The position numbers and the translations under genes are program-made. Below the pieces are notes generated by a model. The model did not search any database, was not told the DNA's origin, and saw only the letters and a list, made by a program, of their open reading frames with translations. This document shows, piece after piece, positions 1-9,400 of a stretch of DNA of 44,069 nucleotides. How positions within the stretch are numbered: the first letter of the stretch is position 1; each line of letters starts with the position of its first letter. This DNA comes from Spirochaetaceae bacterium (GTDB lineage: Bacteria; Spirochaetota; Spirochaetia; DSM-27196; SKKC01), in assembly GCA_007694005.1 (NCBI GenBank), contig RECN01000054.1, positions 1 to 44,069 of the forward strand, read 5' to 3'.

Positions 1-2
1 TT

Positions 3-212
3 GCTCAGGCGTTGAACGTCTCCCGGCAATCAGTAAACGAACTCATTCGTGAGCGCCGATCCGTGAGCCCTGAGATGGCGTTGCGACTTTCAAGGCTATT
101 TGGCAATTCCGCTGAGTTCTGGCTGAACGCGCAGCGCGCTGTGGATCTGTGGGATACGGAGCAGACAGCCGGTGCCGACATACAACGCGTTACGCCTCTG
201 CGTATCGCGTAA
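3..212 (+). CDS. higA: HigA-type antitoxin, N-terminus cut by window edge
   Basis: The frame is already open at the first full codon (base 3) and ends at 212, so only the last ~69 residues are visible. They contain an XRE-type helix-turn-helix (around NVSRQSVNELIRERRSVS) followed by the HigA signature MALRLSRLFGNSAEFWLN. HigA proteins neutralise the HigB mRNA-cleaving toxin and repress their own operon; in this family the toxin gene normally precedes the antitoxin, so a higB would lie just outside the window. The tail after the WLN motif (roughly the last 20 residues) looks ordinary for the family. Family call is firm; whether the module is intact cannot be seen. It is followed by decayed toxin-antitoxin genes. 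Confidence 0.85.
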   Translation, partial: AQALNVSRQSVNELIRERRSVSPEMALRLSRLFGNSAEFWLNAQRAVDLWDTEQTAGADIQRVTPLRIA

Positions 213-425
213 CAAGCAGTACTCGAGCCGGCTCCTTAGTATTCAAGATCATTATCCGCCATGTTCGCGTCCTACGGCGTCGCCACCATCCACTCATGAA
301 CTTCCGGTATCCCGTGCGTTCGTGAAGGCTGAGTGGAGTCACGTTGTCGATCAATCCGTCTGGCGATGGTTCTGAGACTGCAGGATATTCGACATTACAG
401 AAAGCTGATCGAAAGGCGTGCATCA
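213..425. other. Gap without recognisable gene
   Basis: About 210 bases between the HigA end and the first antitoxin relic. Short open frames exist on both strands, but none has a ribosome-binding site or recognisable family features. It is probably decayed DNA like the stretch that follows. Confidence 0.5.
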
Positions 426-554
426 GTGACCACAACGATTGACACAATTCTTGAGGAGATCCGGGCTTAGTATCTGACAGCTGTTGAAGATCAGAAACAG
501 GGAAAAATCAGGTCCGGTTCGGTAGATGACTTGTTTGGTGCAATTGACTCGTGA
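426..554 (+). pseudogene. Relic of a small antitoxin gene upstream of a RelE relic
   Basis: From a GTG at 426 the frame reads MTTTIDTILEEIRA, hits a TAG at 468-470, and then continues to a TGA at 552-554 with a tail reading RSGSVDDLFGAIDS. The TGA overlaps the GTG that starts the RelE-like relic, the usual coupling of antitoxin and toxin genes. I infer from size (about 42 codons), position and coupling that this was the antitoxin, inactivated by the nonsense codon. The family itself is not clear to me, and upstream sequence may have been lost as well. Confidence 0.45.
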
Positions 555-778
555 TCCGCCTGTAGTGGTCAAACCGCTTTGAGATATCCTTAAAGAAATG
601 GATTTCCAAGCACCCGGAAAGCCGGGAAGTTATCAGGCGTAAACTGGATCTGTTTAGCGCCGATCCGTATGCGTCTGTGTTAAAGAACCACAAACTTTCC
701 GGTACGCTCAGGGGCCTCAGGGCTATTTCAGTAAGCTATGACTGTCGGATTGTCTTCGCTGTTATCGATGACGGTTAA
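551..778 (+). pseudogene. Relic of a RelE/YafQ-type mRNA interferase toxin
   Basis: Starting at GTG 551 the frame reads four codons, a TAG at 563-565, then a clear RelE-superfamily toxin core: SLKKWISKHPESREVIRRK, then LKNHKLSGTLRGLRAISVSY and DCRIVFAVIDDG. It ends at a TAA (776-778) where the family would normally continue for roughly ten residues. Intact relatives are 85-95 residues and cut mRNA on the ribosome. The early nonsense codon and the truncated end make this a pseudogene. The stop overlaps the stop of the opposing ParE relic (775-777), so the two remnants were joined by a deletion or rearrangement at about 778-795. Confidence 0.75.
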
Positions 779-909
779 ATTCGCGGAGATTCCATCTCAT
801 TAAAATCCGTGTTCAAGAAGTATTCGCCAAGCCCTACATCAATCTGTTCGTAGAATTGATAAACATCAAGAAGATCTTCCTCGGCCTCACCGAGTATCTC
901 GATATTCAT
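775..909 (-). pseudogene. Truncated ParE-type plasmid-stabilisation toxin
   Basis: On the minus strand an ATG at 909 opens a frame whose first ~40 residues (MNIEILGEAEEDLLDVYQFY, then EQIDVGLGEYFLNTDFNE) match the start of ParE/RelE-superfamily plasmid-stabilisation toxins, which inhibit DNA gyrase or cleave mRNA. The frame then leaves the family pattern and stops after 44 residues, whereas intact members have 90-100. The ATG overlaps the stop of the upstream antitoxin relic (ATGA), the normal arrangement of such modules. More than half of the toxin, including the catalytic C-terminal half, is gone. Confidence 0.7.
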
Positions 910-1109
910 CTATCAGCGTTTTTCCGAATGCGATGTTTCGCTTCACTCCACGGAGTATAGGTAGTCGTGCCGTTCGCCACTCGAATCTCACGCGCTTCGA
1001 TTACATCCTGGTGCCATCGAGGTGAGGGAACCGTATAATCCCCCCATTTGTAGTCATCGCCACAGGTTGTAGGTCACGCAGCAGAGAGTTACACCTTCTT
1101 CGTGGGCAT
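906..1109 (-). pseudogene. Relic of an addiction-module antitoxin paired with ParE
   Basis: From ATG 1109 on the minus strand one frame runs 68 codons to a TGA at 908-906, but it is broken by TAA at codon 7 and TGA at codon 12. The C-terminal half reads VPSPRWHQDVIEAREIRVAN and then TPWSEAKHRIRK, the pattern of the short addiction-module (unstable antitoxin) family encoded directly upstream of parE. The frame is otherwise preserved from start to stop, so decay is by point mutation, in contrast with its partner toxin, which has lost its 3' half. The family name is recalled from its general pattern. Confidence 0.55.
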
Positions 1110-1179
1110 CCCGTTTCCGGGCTATTTTCCCGCGGGATTACATAACAACAGACTTGTCCCTGTTAACGCTACGTTTTGG

Positions 1180-1207
1180 TTTACGTTGTGCCTTTGATGA
1201 GTATAAT
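1180..1207 (+). promoter_or_regulatory. Predicted sigma-70 promoter for the hsd operon
   Basis: A perfect TATAAT (1202-1207) lies 16 bases after TTTACG (1180-1185). Transcription would begin near 1214, about 95 bases before the likely hsdM start. The match is by eye only. The rest of 1110-1268 shows no gene. Confidence 0.55.
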
Positions 1208-1307
1208 ACGGGGTAATCTTTTTCAGGATACATGAGAGAACGGCGGATAAGGCCTTACATGCTATTCTGTGCGTACCACAACTTCGGGTGAGGAGCTCAT
1301 CAACACT

Positions 1308-2810
1308 ATGATAACAGGCGAAATCAAATCCAGGGTCGACAGCATCTGGAATACGATGTGGTCCGGCGGTGTTTCCAATCCCTTGTCAGTTATAGAGCAG
1401 CTGACCTATTTGCTTTTCATCAAACGCCTCGATGAGTTACATACGCTGAAAGAACTGAAAGCGGCTAGAACCGGTAAGCCGATCGAAGAGCCGGTATTCA
1501 AGCCGGATCAGAATCACCTGCGCTGGTCCCGCTTCAAAGAAACTGCTCCTGAAACCATGTTCGCGACGGTTCGCGACGAGGTCTTTCCGTTCATTAAGGG
1601 GTTAGGGCGAAACGGCAACGGCGGTGACGGTGACCCGGATGATTCCACCTATACCAACCACATGAAAGACGCGATCTTCATGATGCCCGCTCCCCGGGTT
1701 CTGGCCAGTGTGGTCGATCAGCTTGACACCATAGAAATGGTTGATACCGACACCAAGGGTGATCTCTATGAGTACATGCTCGGGAAGATTGCCAGTGCTG
1801 GGCAGAACGGACAGTTCCGTACACCACGTCACATCATCAAGCTGATGGTAGAGATGACCGCCCCGACACCGAAGGACGTGATCTGTGACCCTGCATGCGG
1901 AACGGCAGGATTTCTGATTGCGGCATCCGAGTATCTCGTGACGCACCATAGTCACGACATCTATAAAGATGAGCACTCTCGCCGTCGGTTCAACGAGGGT
2001 ACCTTTCACGGCTACGATTTTGACAGTACGATGCTACGAATCGGCAGTATGAACATGCTGCTGCACGGGGTAGAGAACCCTGACATCGCCTACCGGGATT
2101 CTCTTGCCCAGACTGATGATGATGAGGCGGAGAAATACACACTTATTCTCGCAAATCCACCCTTCGCCGGGAGCCTGGACTATGAGTCAACGGCCAAGGA
2201 TTTACAGCAAATCGTAAAGACCAAGAAGACCGAGCTCCTGTTTATGGCACTGTTTCTGCGTCTGTTGCAGAACGGTGGGCGCGCTGCAGTCATTGTCCCG
2301 GATGGAGTCCTCTTTGGCTCAAGTAACGCTCACAAAAGCCTGCGCAAGATGCTGGTAGAAGACCAGAAGCTCGACGCAGTTATTTCAATGCCATCAGGAG
2401 TTTTCAAGCCCTACGCCGGGGTATCGACGGCCATTCTCTTCTTTACCAAGACAAGCTCAGGCGGTACTGATTCGGTCTGGTTCTACGATATGCAGTCGGA
2501 TGGTTTCTCGCTCGACGACAAGCGCAGCCCTCAACCGGATAAAAGTGACCTGCCTGACATTCTGACCCGCTGGCAGGATCTCCGTGCTGGTGGTACCGCG
2601 GAGGCTGAACGCGAACGCACCGCCAGGAGCTTTCTGGTAACTAAGGATGAGATCGCCGGAAACGACTACGACCTGTCCATTAACCGTTATAAAGAAGTGG
2701 AGTACGAGGAAGTAGAGTACGACCCGCCCAGGGTGATCCTGGAAAGGCTCGCGACGCTTGAAGCCGAGATTGCTGAGGGACGCAAAGAGCTTGAGAGGTT
2801 GTTGGGGTGA
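1308..2810 (+). CDS. hsdM: Type I restriction-modification DNA methyltransferase subunit
   Basis: This is the N6-adenine methyltransferase subunit of a type I system; with HsdS it methylates the recognition site and with HsdR it forms the restriction complex. An N-terminal HsdM helical domain (IDSLW-like, here RVDSIWNTMWSGGVSNPL and IEQLTYLLFIKRLDE) precedes the Rossmann methylase domain, with the AdoMet motif DPACGTAGFLIAAS near residue 193 and the catalytic motif NPPF near residue 282. Length is 501 residues, normal for the family. I place the start at ATG 1308 because the family begins at this point and a GGTGAGGAG-like site lies upstream; a GTG at 1269 would add 13 atypical residues. The stop overlaps the GTG of the next gene by four bases. 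Confidence 0.95.
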   Translation: MITGEIKSRVDSIWNTMWSGGVSNPLSVIEQLTYLLFIKRLDELHTLKELKAARTGKPIEEPVFKPDQNHLRWSRFKETAPETMFATVRDEVFPFIKGLGRNGNGGDGDPDDSTYTNHMKDAIFMMPAPRVLASVVDQLDTIEMVDTDTKGDLYEYMLGKIASAGQNGQFRTPRHIIKLMVEMTAPTPKDVICDPACGTAGFLIAASEYLVTHHSHDIYKDEHSRRRFNEGTFHGYDFDSTMLRIGSMNMLLHGVENPDIAYRDSLAQTDDDEAEKYTLILANPPFAGSLDYESTAKDLQQIVKTKKTELLFMALFLRLLQNGGRAAVIVPDGVLFGSSNAHKSLRKMLVEDQKLDAVISMPSGVFKPYAGVSTAILFFTKTSSGGTDSVWFYDMQSDGFSLDDKRSPQPDKSDLPDILTRWQDLRAGGTAEAERERTARSFLVTKDEIAGNDYDLSINRYKEVEYEEVEYDPPRVILERLATLEAEIAEGRKELERLLG

Positions 2811-3826
2811 ACGAGCTGCAAAAACCGTCGGACGATGCATTTTTCGGCTCTGTTCGTGAAATCCTTGCTGAGGCTCGGCGCAAGACCGCCACGAGCATTA
2901 ATTTATTTATGGTTGAGGCATACTGGCGCGTTGGCCAGCAGATTGTGGAGCAGGAGCAGTCCGGTGTGGCTCGCGCTGGCTATGGGCAGGAACTGATCAA
3001 GGAGCTTTCCCGGCGGTTGGGAGACGAGTTCGGCAAGGGGTTCTCGGTATCAAACCTCAAGAATTTCCGGCAGTTCTACCTCACCTTTCCGGACTTGCAG
3101 AAAGGCTACACACTGCGTAGCGAATTGGGCTGGTCACACTACCGGCTTATCATGCGGGTAGAAGATGCAGACGCTCGCAGCTACTACCTGAACGAGGCTG
3201 CCGAGCAGGGCTGGACTACCCGGCAGCTTGAACGGAATATCCGCAGTGGGTGGCACCAGCGCCTGCTCAAGGCACCGGAGAACACCGCCGCGGCCGGGCC
3301 GGTATCACCCCAAGCGATCCTGAAGGATCCCTATGTGCTGGAGTTCCTGGGACTGCCGGAGAACCGGAGCACCAGGGAGCGGCAGCTGGAAGCGGCGCTC
3401 ATAGATAACCTGCAGGAATTCCTGCTTGAACTTGGCAAGGGCTTTTCCTTTGTTGCCCGGCAGTTCCGCCTGAGTTCAGAGACCGCACACTTCTACATCG
3501 ACCTGGTGTTCTACAACTACCTGCTCAAATGCTTTGTGCTCATAGATCTCAAGATGGAGAAACTCACGCATCAGGACATTGGGCAGATGGACATGTACGT
3601 CCGCATGTTTGACGATCTCAAGCGCGGCCCCGACGACAACCCCACCCTGGGAATCATCCTCTGCGCAGACAAGGATGAGACGATAGTGCGTTACTCCGTC
3701 CTCAACGACAACGCCAACCTCTTTGCCGCCAAATATCTCAGCGTGCTTCCCAGCGAGGAACAACTTGCCCGCGAGCTGGATGCCCGGCATGTGCTGGATG
3801 TTCCGGGAGATGGGGGTGGGGAGTGA
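2807..3826 (+). CDS. DUF1016 (YhcG-type) PD-(D/E)XK nuclease-like protein embedded in the hsd operon
   Basis: A 339-residue protein with the two-part layout of the DUF1016/YhcG family: an N-terminal helical region (around FMVEAYWRVGQQIVEQEQSG, then LSRRLGDEFGKGFSVSNLKN) and a C-terminal PD-(D/E)XK nuclease fold with FYIDLVFYN (Asp near residue 231) and CFVLIDLKMEKLTHQDIGQM (catalytic D-x-K-like triad near 245-247). It starts at GTG 2807, overlapping the hsdM stop, and its own stop overlaps the hsdS start, so it is translated as part of the restriction operon. Members of this family are often found inside type I loci. Its exact role is not established; accessory nuclease or defence effector is my inference. 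Confidence 0.85.
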   Translation: MNELQKPSDDAFFGSVREILAEARRKTATSINLFMVEAYWRVGQQIVEQEQSGVARAGYGQELIKELSRRLGDEFGKGFSVSNLKNFRQFYLTFPDLQKGYTLRSELGWSHYRLIMRVEDADARSYYLNEAAEQGWTTRQLERNIRSGWHQRLLKAPENTAAAGPVSPQAILKDPYVLEFLGLPENRSTRERQLEAALIDNLQEFLLELGKGFSFVARQFRLSSETAHFYIDLVFYNYLLKCFVLIDLKMEKLTHQDIGQMDMYVRMFDDLKRGPDDNPTLGIILCADKDETIVRYSVLNDNANLFAAKYLSVLPSEEQLARELDARHVLDVPGDGGGE

Positions 3827-5004
3827 GGTGGGAAAGAGTCTCACTGGGTGATGTAGTAACCTTTCGCGGCGGTGGAACACCAAGAAAAGACGTCCCGGAG
3901 TACTGGGGGCCCGATGTTCCATGGGCGACAGTAAAGGACTTCAAGAGTCTGACCATTTCTACCACTGCGGATTCAATCTCCGAGATCGGGTTGGCCTCGA
4001 GCGCTGCCAACCTCATTCCGGCGGGTCATGTGATTATCCCCACCCGCATGGCCCTCGGAAAAGCAGCCATAAACGCGATTGATCTTGCTATCAACCAAGA
4101 TCTGAGGGCACTCATTCCGCGGGTAGAAGTGGATCCTGTTTACCTTCTTCACTCGATACTCGGCTTGGCTAAGATAATTGAGCGCCACGGTTCGGGAGCC
4201 ACGGTGAAGGGTATCACGCAAGACAAATTAGCTGCACTGCAAATCCCCCTCCCACCCCTCGAGGAGCAGAAGCGGATCGCGGCCATCCTGAACGCGGCGG
4301 ACGCCCTGCGGGCCAAGCGCCGGCAGACCCTCGCCGAGCTCGACACCCTGCTCCAATCCACCTTCCTCGACATGTTCGGCGATCCGGTGACCAATCCGAA
4401 GGGGTGGGAGGTAAAGGCTCTCAAGGATGGAGTTGAGTCTTTCGAAGGCGGGCGAAACTTGATGCCCATTGAACGGGAAAGACGAGATCGAATAAGAGTT
4501 TTGAAAGTGAGCGCAGTTACTAGTGGCGAATATCGTCCAGACGAGAGCAAACCATTTTCCCAAAATGAACCGATTCAAGAGAGCCACATGGTGAGAAATG
4601 GCGACTTGCTCATTAGCCGAGCTAACACCGCCGATCTTGTTGGTGCGGTTGTCTATGTATGGAATACAGAAGGGCGGGAGATGCTACCCGACAAGCTCTG
4701 GCGATTCGTGTTGTCGGACCCTCGGATCATCGAGCCCTTATTCCTTCTTCACGTTGCTCGCTCTGACTATTTCCGAAGGCAACTCATCCAACGCGCTACG
4801 GGCACGAGTGGTTCGATGAAGAATATCGGAAAGACAAAGATGCTGAGTATTCAGGTTCCTTTCCCCCCCCTCTCCCTCCAACGTCACTTCGCCACCATCG
4901 TCGAGTCTGTAGAACAACAAAAAGCCCGTTTACGCGCCCATCTAACCGAACTCGATACCCTCTTCGCCTCGCTGCAGTCCCGGGCCTTCAAGGGAGAACT
5001 GTGA
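3823..5004 (+). CDS. hsdS: Type I restriction-modification specificity subunit
   Basis: The DNA-recognition subunit that gives the HsdM/HsdR complex its target. Two target-recognition domains alternate with conserved helical spacers. TRD1 covers about residues 1-140 (WERVSLGDVVTFRGGGTPRK) and is followed by spacer 1 (IPLPPLEEQKRIAAILNAAD, then TLAELDTLLQSTFLDMFGDP). TRD2 covers about residues 195-340 (with NGDLLISRANTADLVGA) and is followed by spacer 2 (VPFPPLSLQRHFATIVESVE, then LTELDTLFASLQSRAFKGEL). At 393 residues it is complete. TRD2 (about 4430-4850) is visibly more AT-rich than the GC-rich spacer before it, as expected if TRDs are exchanged horizontally. It starts at GTG 3823 inside the previous stop and ends in the overlap with the next gene. 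Confidence 0.93.
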   Translation: MRWERVSLGDVVTFRGGGTPRKDVPEYWGPDVPWATVKDFKSLTISTTADSISEIGLASSAANLIPAGHVIIPTRMALGKAAINAIDLAINQDLRALIPRVEVDPVYLLHSILGLAKIIERHGSGATVKGITQDKLAALQIPLPPLEEQKRIAAILNAADALRAKRRQTLAELDTLLQSTFLDMFGDPVTNPKGWEVKALKDGVESFEGGRNLMPIERERRDRIRVLKVSAVTSGEYRPDESKPFSQNEPIQESHMVRNGDLLISRANTADLVGAVVYVWNTEGREMLPDKLWRFVLSDPRIIEPLFLLHVARSDYFRRQLIQRATGTSGSMKNIGKTKMLSIQVPFPPLSLQRHFATIVESVEQQKARLRAHLTELDTLFASLQSRAFKGEL

Positions 5005-6032
5005 GTATGGCGAAAGATCTGACGGTTTCGCAGGTTGATCGGCAGAATATCCTCAACAATCCGTATGCGCTGGACGAGATTCGCAAAGGCATAGGAGTGA
5101 GCGGCATCATCTTTAAAGGCCGACCAATTCTGCTCAAGGAGCAAGTGGCGGAGTTTTTTGAGGTCAGCGAGCGTACCATTGAGAACTACGTGAGCCGTTT
5201 TGAGTCGGAATTGGCTGAAAACGGTTACGCCGTACTGAAGGGTAAATATTTGCAGGAGCTGAAGTTAGTTATAGCTCAGCTTGATGTTCCCGAAACAGTT
5301 TTCGGTAACATCAAAAGGACGCCGCAGTTATCGATTTTCGACTACAGAGCCTTCCTCAATCTGGCAATGCTTATCACGGAAAGCGAAAAAGCCCGGGTAT
5401 TACGCCAGGTTATTCTTGATATCGCAATTGACACCATTAACCGGAAGACCGGTGGCGGAACGAAATATATCAATCAACGGGAGGAAGAGTTCCTCGCTTC
5501 CTGGTTTGAAGAAGAGAACTATCGCAAACAGTTCACCGATGCCTTAAAGAATCACGTGGATATGGGGAATGCGAAATACGCCATTTATACAAACCGCATC
5601 TATGTCAGCATCTTCAAGGAAGACGCGCAGGAGTACCGTCGGATTCTGAAACTCCACGAGAAAGATACGGTACGAGATACCTTCTATTCCGAGATACTGG
5701 ACCTCGTAGCGGCATATGAAGTCGGAATGGCCGAAATTATCACCAGGAAGGCCGAAAGTCTGGGGCGAAAGCTCACCGCTCATGAACTGGATTCTCTTTT
5801 TCTGGAGTTTGAGCAGAAGGCCCATTGGAAGCCTTTGGTACAGAAGGCTCGGATGAAAATGGCGAGCCGGGATATGGCTTTTAGAGATGCTCTCCATCTT
5901 CAGCTGCAAGAGTACATCGCCCCCATCAATCCGGATGAGTTTGAACGTTTTCTGGGAGAGAAGAGCAAAGAGCTTCATGAACGACTTGAAGAGGCGAAAG
6001 AGGTCATGAAGCGATTGAAAGAGAGGGATTGA
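5001..6032 (+). CDS. RhuM-like DNA-binding protein, probable partner of the Doc toxin
   Basis: A 343-residue soluble protein. The N-terminus (residues ~30-75, ILLKEQVAEFFEVSERTIEN) looks like a winged/helix-turn-helix DNA-binding unit, followed by a long helical region with ISIFDYRAFLNLAML-like and YAIYTNRIYVSIF segments and a Lys/Glu-rich C-terminal helix. This is the pattern of RhuM-family proteins found within type I restriction loci beside Fic/Doc toxins. The start is GTG 5001 or ATG 5007; AGGGAG at 4990-4995 fits the GTG spacing better. Its stop (TGA 6030-6032) shares a base with the doc ATG, so the two are coupled. By position I infer an antitoxin or repressor role; the sequence does not show this directly. 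Confidence 0.65.
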   Translation: MSMAKDLTVSQVDRQNILNNPYALDEIRKGIGVSGIIFKGRPILLKEQVAEFFEVSERTIENYVSRFESELAENGYAVLKGKYLQELKLVIAQLDVPETVFGNIKRTPQLSIFDYRAFLNLAMLITESEKARVLRQVILDIAIDTINRKTGGGTKYINQREEEFLASWFEEENYRKQFTDALKNHVDMGNAKYAIYTNRIYVSIFKEDAQEYRRILKLHEKDTVRDTFYSEILDLVAAYEVGMAEIITRKAESLGRKLTAHELDSLFLEFEQKAHWKPLVQKARMKMASRDMAFRDALHLQLQEYIAPINPDEFERFLGEKSKELHERLEEAKEVMKRLKERD

Positions 6033-6481
6033 TGAAGCACATCTATCTCTCTCTGGAACAGGCGAAAGAGATTCACGAAAAGACCATCGAAGTCTCAGGA
6101 GGCGGAACGCTTGGTGTTCTGGACGGAGGGCGGTTGGATAGCGTTTTACAGCACATTCAGAATGACGATTACTATCCTATCTTTCTGGATAAGATCACCC
6201 ATCTGTTCTTCGCCACAAACAAGTTCCACACGTTTCAGGACGGAAATAAGCGAATCGCCATAACGCTGTCGGCTCAGTTCCTGCTACTGAACGGTTACAT
6301 GTACTGCTCAAGTCGTTTTATTCGCGAAATGGAAAATATCTCCTATCATCTTGCCGCCGGAAGAATCGATCGGGATTTGCTGCGCCGAGTGATAGAGTCG
6401 GTGATCAACGAAACAATCGATACTGATGAGGAACTGAAGCTGGATATCTTCCATGCGATCAAGGACGACAGCCATGAGTAA
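6032..6481 (+). CDS. doc: Death-on-curing (Doc) family toxin, Fic fold
   Basis: A 149-residue Fic-fold protein with the Doc catalytic loop FHTFQDGNKRIAITLSAQF (HxFxDGNKR) near residues 67-85, preceded by GGRLDSVLQHIQND, which matches the family's substrate-flap region. In phage P1, Doc phosphorylates EF-Tu and stops translation; all motif residues needed for that chemistry are present here. The start is ATG 6032, overlapping the rhuM-like stop, with GAGAGG upstream. The stop overlaps hsdR by eight bases. Placing a toxin between hsdS and hsdR ties its dosage to the restriction operon; an abortive response when restriction fails or the locus is lost is my inference. Confidence 0.9.
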   Translation: MKHIYLSLEQAKEIHEKTIEVSGGGTLGVLDGGRLDSVLQHIQNDDYYPIFLDKITHLFFATNKFHTFQDGNKRIAITLSAQFLLLNGYMYCSSRFIREMENISYHLAAGRIDRDLLRRVIESVINETIDTDEELKLDIFHAIKDDSHE

Positions 6482-9400
6482 TTTTGCCTTCCTGCCGAAT
6501 GAGTTCAGTGACATTGCTGAGTCTGCTCAGAAGGCAGAAGGGCACGTTGTGGGTGACCCGAGAGCGTCCTGCTTCCATGCCCGCTTTACCCTTGAGGCTA
6601 TTGTCCACTGGCTCTACCGGCATGATACTTCGCTCCGCATGCCCTACGACGACAGACTGGGAGCGCTCATTCATGAACCGAGCTTTCAGAACCTCCTACC
6701 AGAGTCGGTATTTCAGAAGACCCGGGTCATTCAGAAGGTCGGAAACCAGGCTGTCCATACCACCCGTCCCATACGCGAGTACGACGCCAGGCAGGTGGTC
6801 AAAGAGCTACACCACATCTGCTATTGGCTCGTACGGACATACACGCCTGAAGCACCCCGGGATGGGGCTTCGTGGCAGGACACTCGGGTACCACAGCCTC
6901 TGACCCCCGGGGACGTTGTTCCGCGCAGGAAGCTTGAAACGCTTGAGGCGGATCTTGCTGAACGCAACCGTGCTGCGCTTAAAGAACAACAGCAGCGAGA
7001 TGAGCTTGATGCGGAGCTGCGCGAACTGCGGACGCAGCTGACACTCCTGCGCTCACAAGCAGAAGCTGCTCCTGACCCCCATGATTACACCGAGGCAGAA
7101 ACCCGCAAATACCTTATCGATGTGGAGCTGCGCCGTGCCGGCTGGCCTCTGGATCAGGACCGTGATCGTGAATACAAGGTCACCGGCATGCCGAACAACC
7201 AGGGTGTGGGCTATGTCGATTACGTCCTGTGGGGAGACGACGGGAAGCCTCTGGCGGTTGTTGAGGCAAAGAAGACGACAGGTGACCCGGCGGTCGGTAC
7301 GCAGCAGGCGAAGCTCTACGCTGACTGCCTGGAGCAGATGCACGGACAGCGTCCGCTCATCTTTACCACCAACGGATACCGTACCTGGTTCTGGGACGAC
7401 CTTTCCTATCCGTCGCGGAAGGTGGCCGGGTTCTACAAGAAAGATGAGCTGCAGCGGCTTATCGTGCGTCGAGCCCAGCAGAAAAAGCTCGACGTTTCAG
7501 AGGTGAGCGACACCATTGTTGAGCGCTACTATCAGAAGCGAGCGATCGGCAGCATCTTCTCCCAGTTCACGCAGGCCCGACGTAAAGCGCTTCTTGTCAT
7601 GGCGACTGGTACCGGTAAGACCCGGACCGCCATTGCGTTGGTCGATGTGCTGCAGCGCGCCGGGTGGATCAAGCGAGCACTCTTTCTTGCAGACCGGCTG
7701 TCGCTGGTCAACCAGACGGTCGGAGCCTTTAAGGCGCATCTTCCGCAAGCGAGTCCTGTGAACCTCGTCACCGACAAGAATGCACAGGGGCGGGTGTATG
7801 TGTGCACCTATCCGACCATGCTTAACCTCATTGATCAGACCGAAGGTGAAAGCGCCCGGTTTGGGGTTGGACATTTTGATCTGGTTATCATTGATGAAGC
7901 CCACCGATCGGTCTACCAGAAGTATGGGGCTATCTTTCGCTACTTTGACTCGCTGCTTGTGGGACTCACGGCCACCCCGCGAGAAGAGGTCGACCGGAAC
8001 ACCTACGATCTGTTTGAGCTTGAACCCGGTGTGCCGACCGACGCGTATGAACTTGAAACCGCCGTAGCCGACGGGTTTCTGGTCCCACCGCGGGTGGAGC
8101 AGGTAGAGCTGAAATATCCGCGTGAGGGAATAAAGTACGATGATCTAAGCGACGAGGAAAAAGAGCAATGGGAGAGCCTCGACTGGGGAGACGATGCATC
8201 GGCGCAGGGCGTTCCCTCGCAGGTAAACGCAACCGCGATCAATAACTGGCTCTTCAATACAGACACCGTAGATAAAGTGCTTCAGCATCTCATGAAGTAC
8301 GGCCACACAGTCGATGGGGGAGACCGCCTTGGAAAAACCATCATCTTCGCCCGCAATCATGATCATGCTGCCTTTATTGAGGAACGCTTCAATTATCACT
8401 ATCCCCATTTTCACGGGCACTTCGCTCGCGTCATAGATACCTATGCGAAGTATCCGCAGAGCCTGATTGATGATTTCTCGCTGAAGGATAAGGCCCCCCA
8501 CATCGCCATTTCGGTGGACATGCTTGATACCGGTGTTGATATACCCGAAGTGGTAAACCTTGTCTTCTTCAAACCTGTCTATTCGCGCATCAAGTTCTGG
8601 CAGATGATCGGCCGAGGAACACGTTTGTGCGAAAATCTTTTCGGCCCGGATCAGGACAAAGAAGACTTCCGTGTTTTTGACTTTTGCTTCAACTTCGACT
8701 TTTTCCGTGAGAACCCGAAAGGGATAGAAGCAGGTGGAGGGATTCCCCTCGGGGCTCGGCTATTCCAGGCCAAGGTAGAGTTGCTCGGGCACCTGCAGAA
8801 AGCACCGTCGCATGATCCGGATTCTGAGCTCCGCGATGCGCTTCGACAAGGTCTACACGAGCACGTAAAGGGCATGAACCGAAAGAACTTTCTGGTGCGT
8901 CTACAGCTTGAAACCGTGGAGCGTTTCCAGAACCCACAGGCCTGGGAGAACCTCAGTGCCGGCGACCGGGAGGTGCTCACCCGTGAAATCGCATCGCTTC
9001 CGACCGAGCAGCCGAAGGACGCAGTCGAGGCGCGATTGTTTGATCTGACTGCACTACGCATGCAGCTTGCGTTAGCAGAACAGGATGCGGAGCTCCTGGA
9101 GCGACAACGCAGGCGGGTGGTGGAAATAGCCATGATGCTCGAGGAAAAGTCGAGTGTGCCAGCGGTGAAGGCTCAGCTGAGCTATCTCGCCGCATTACAG
9201 GAACCTGGATTCTGGGAAGGCATAAGCATCGCGACGCTTGAGGATATGAGGCTACGCCTTCGAGGCCTCGTGCACCTGTTGGATAAGAGCAAACGCACCA
9301 TTGTCTACACTGACTTCAAGGATGAAGTTCTCAGTGTTCGTGAAGACGCGTCATTCCTCATGCCAAAGATGACCGGCGCTCAGTACGAGAAGAAAGTGAA

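Noticed and set aside
190-447. 85-codon minus-strand frame after HigA
   Set aside because: No ribosome-binding site or recognisable family; lies in an area of decayed genes.
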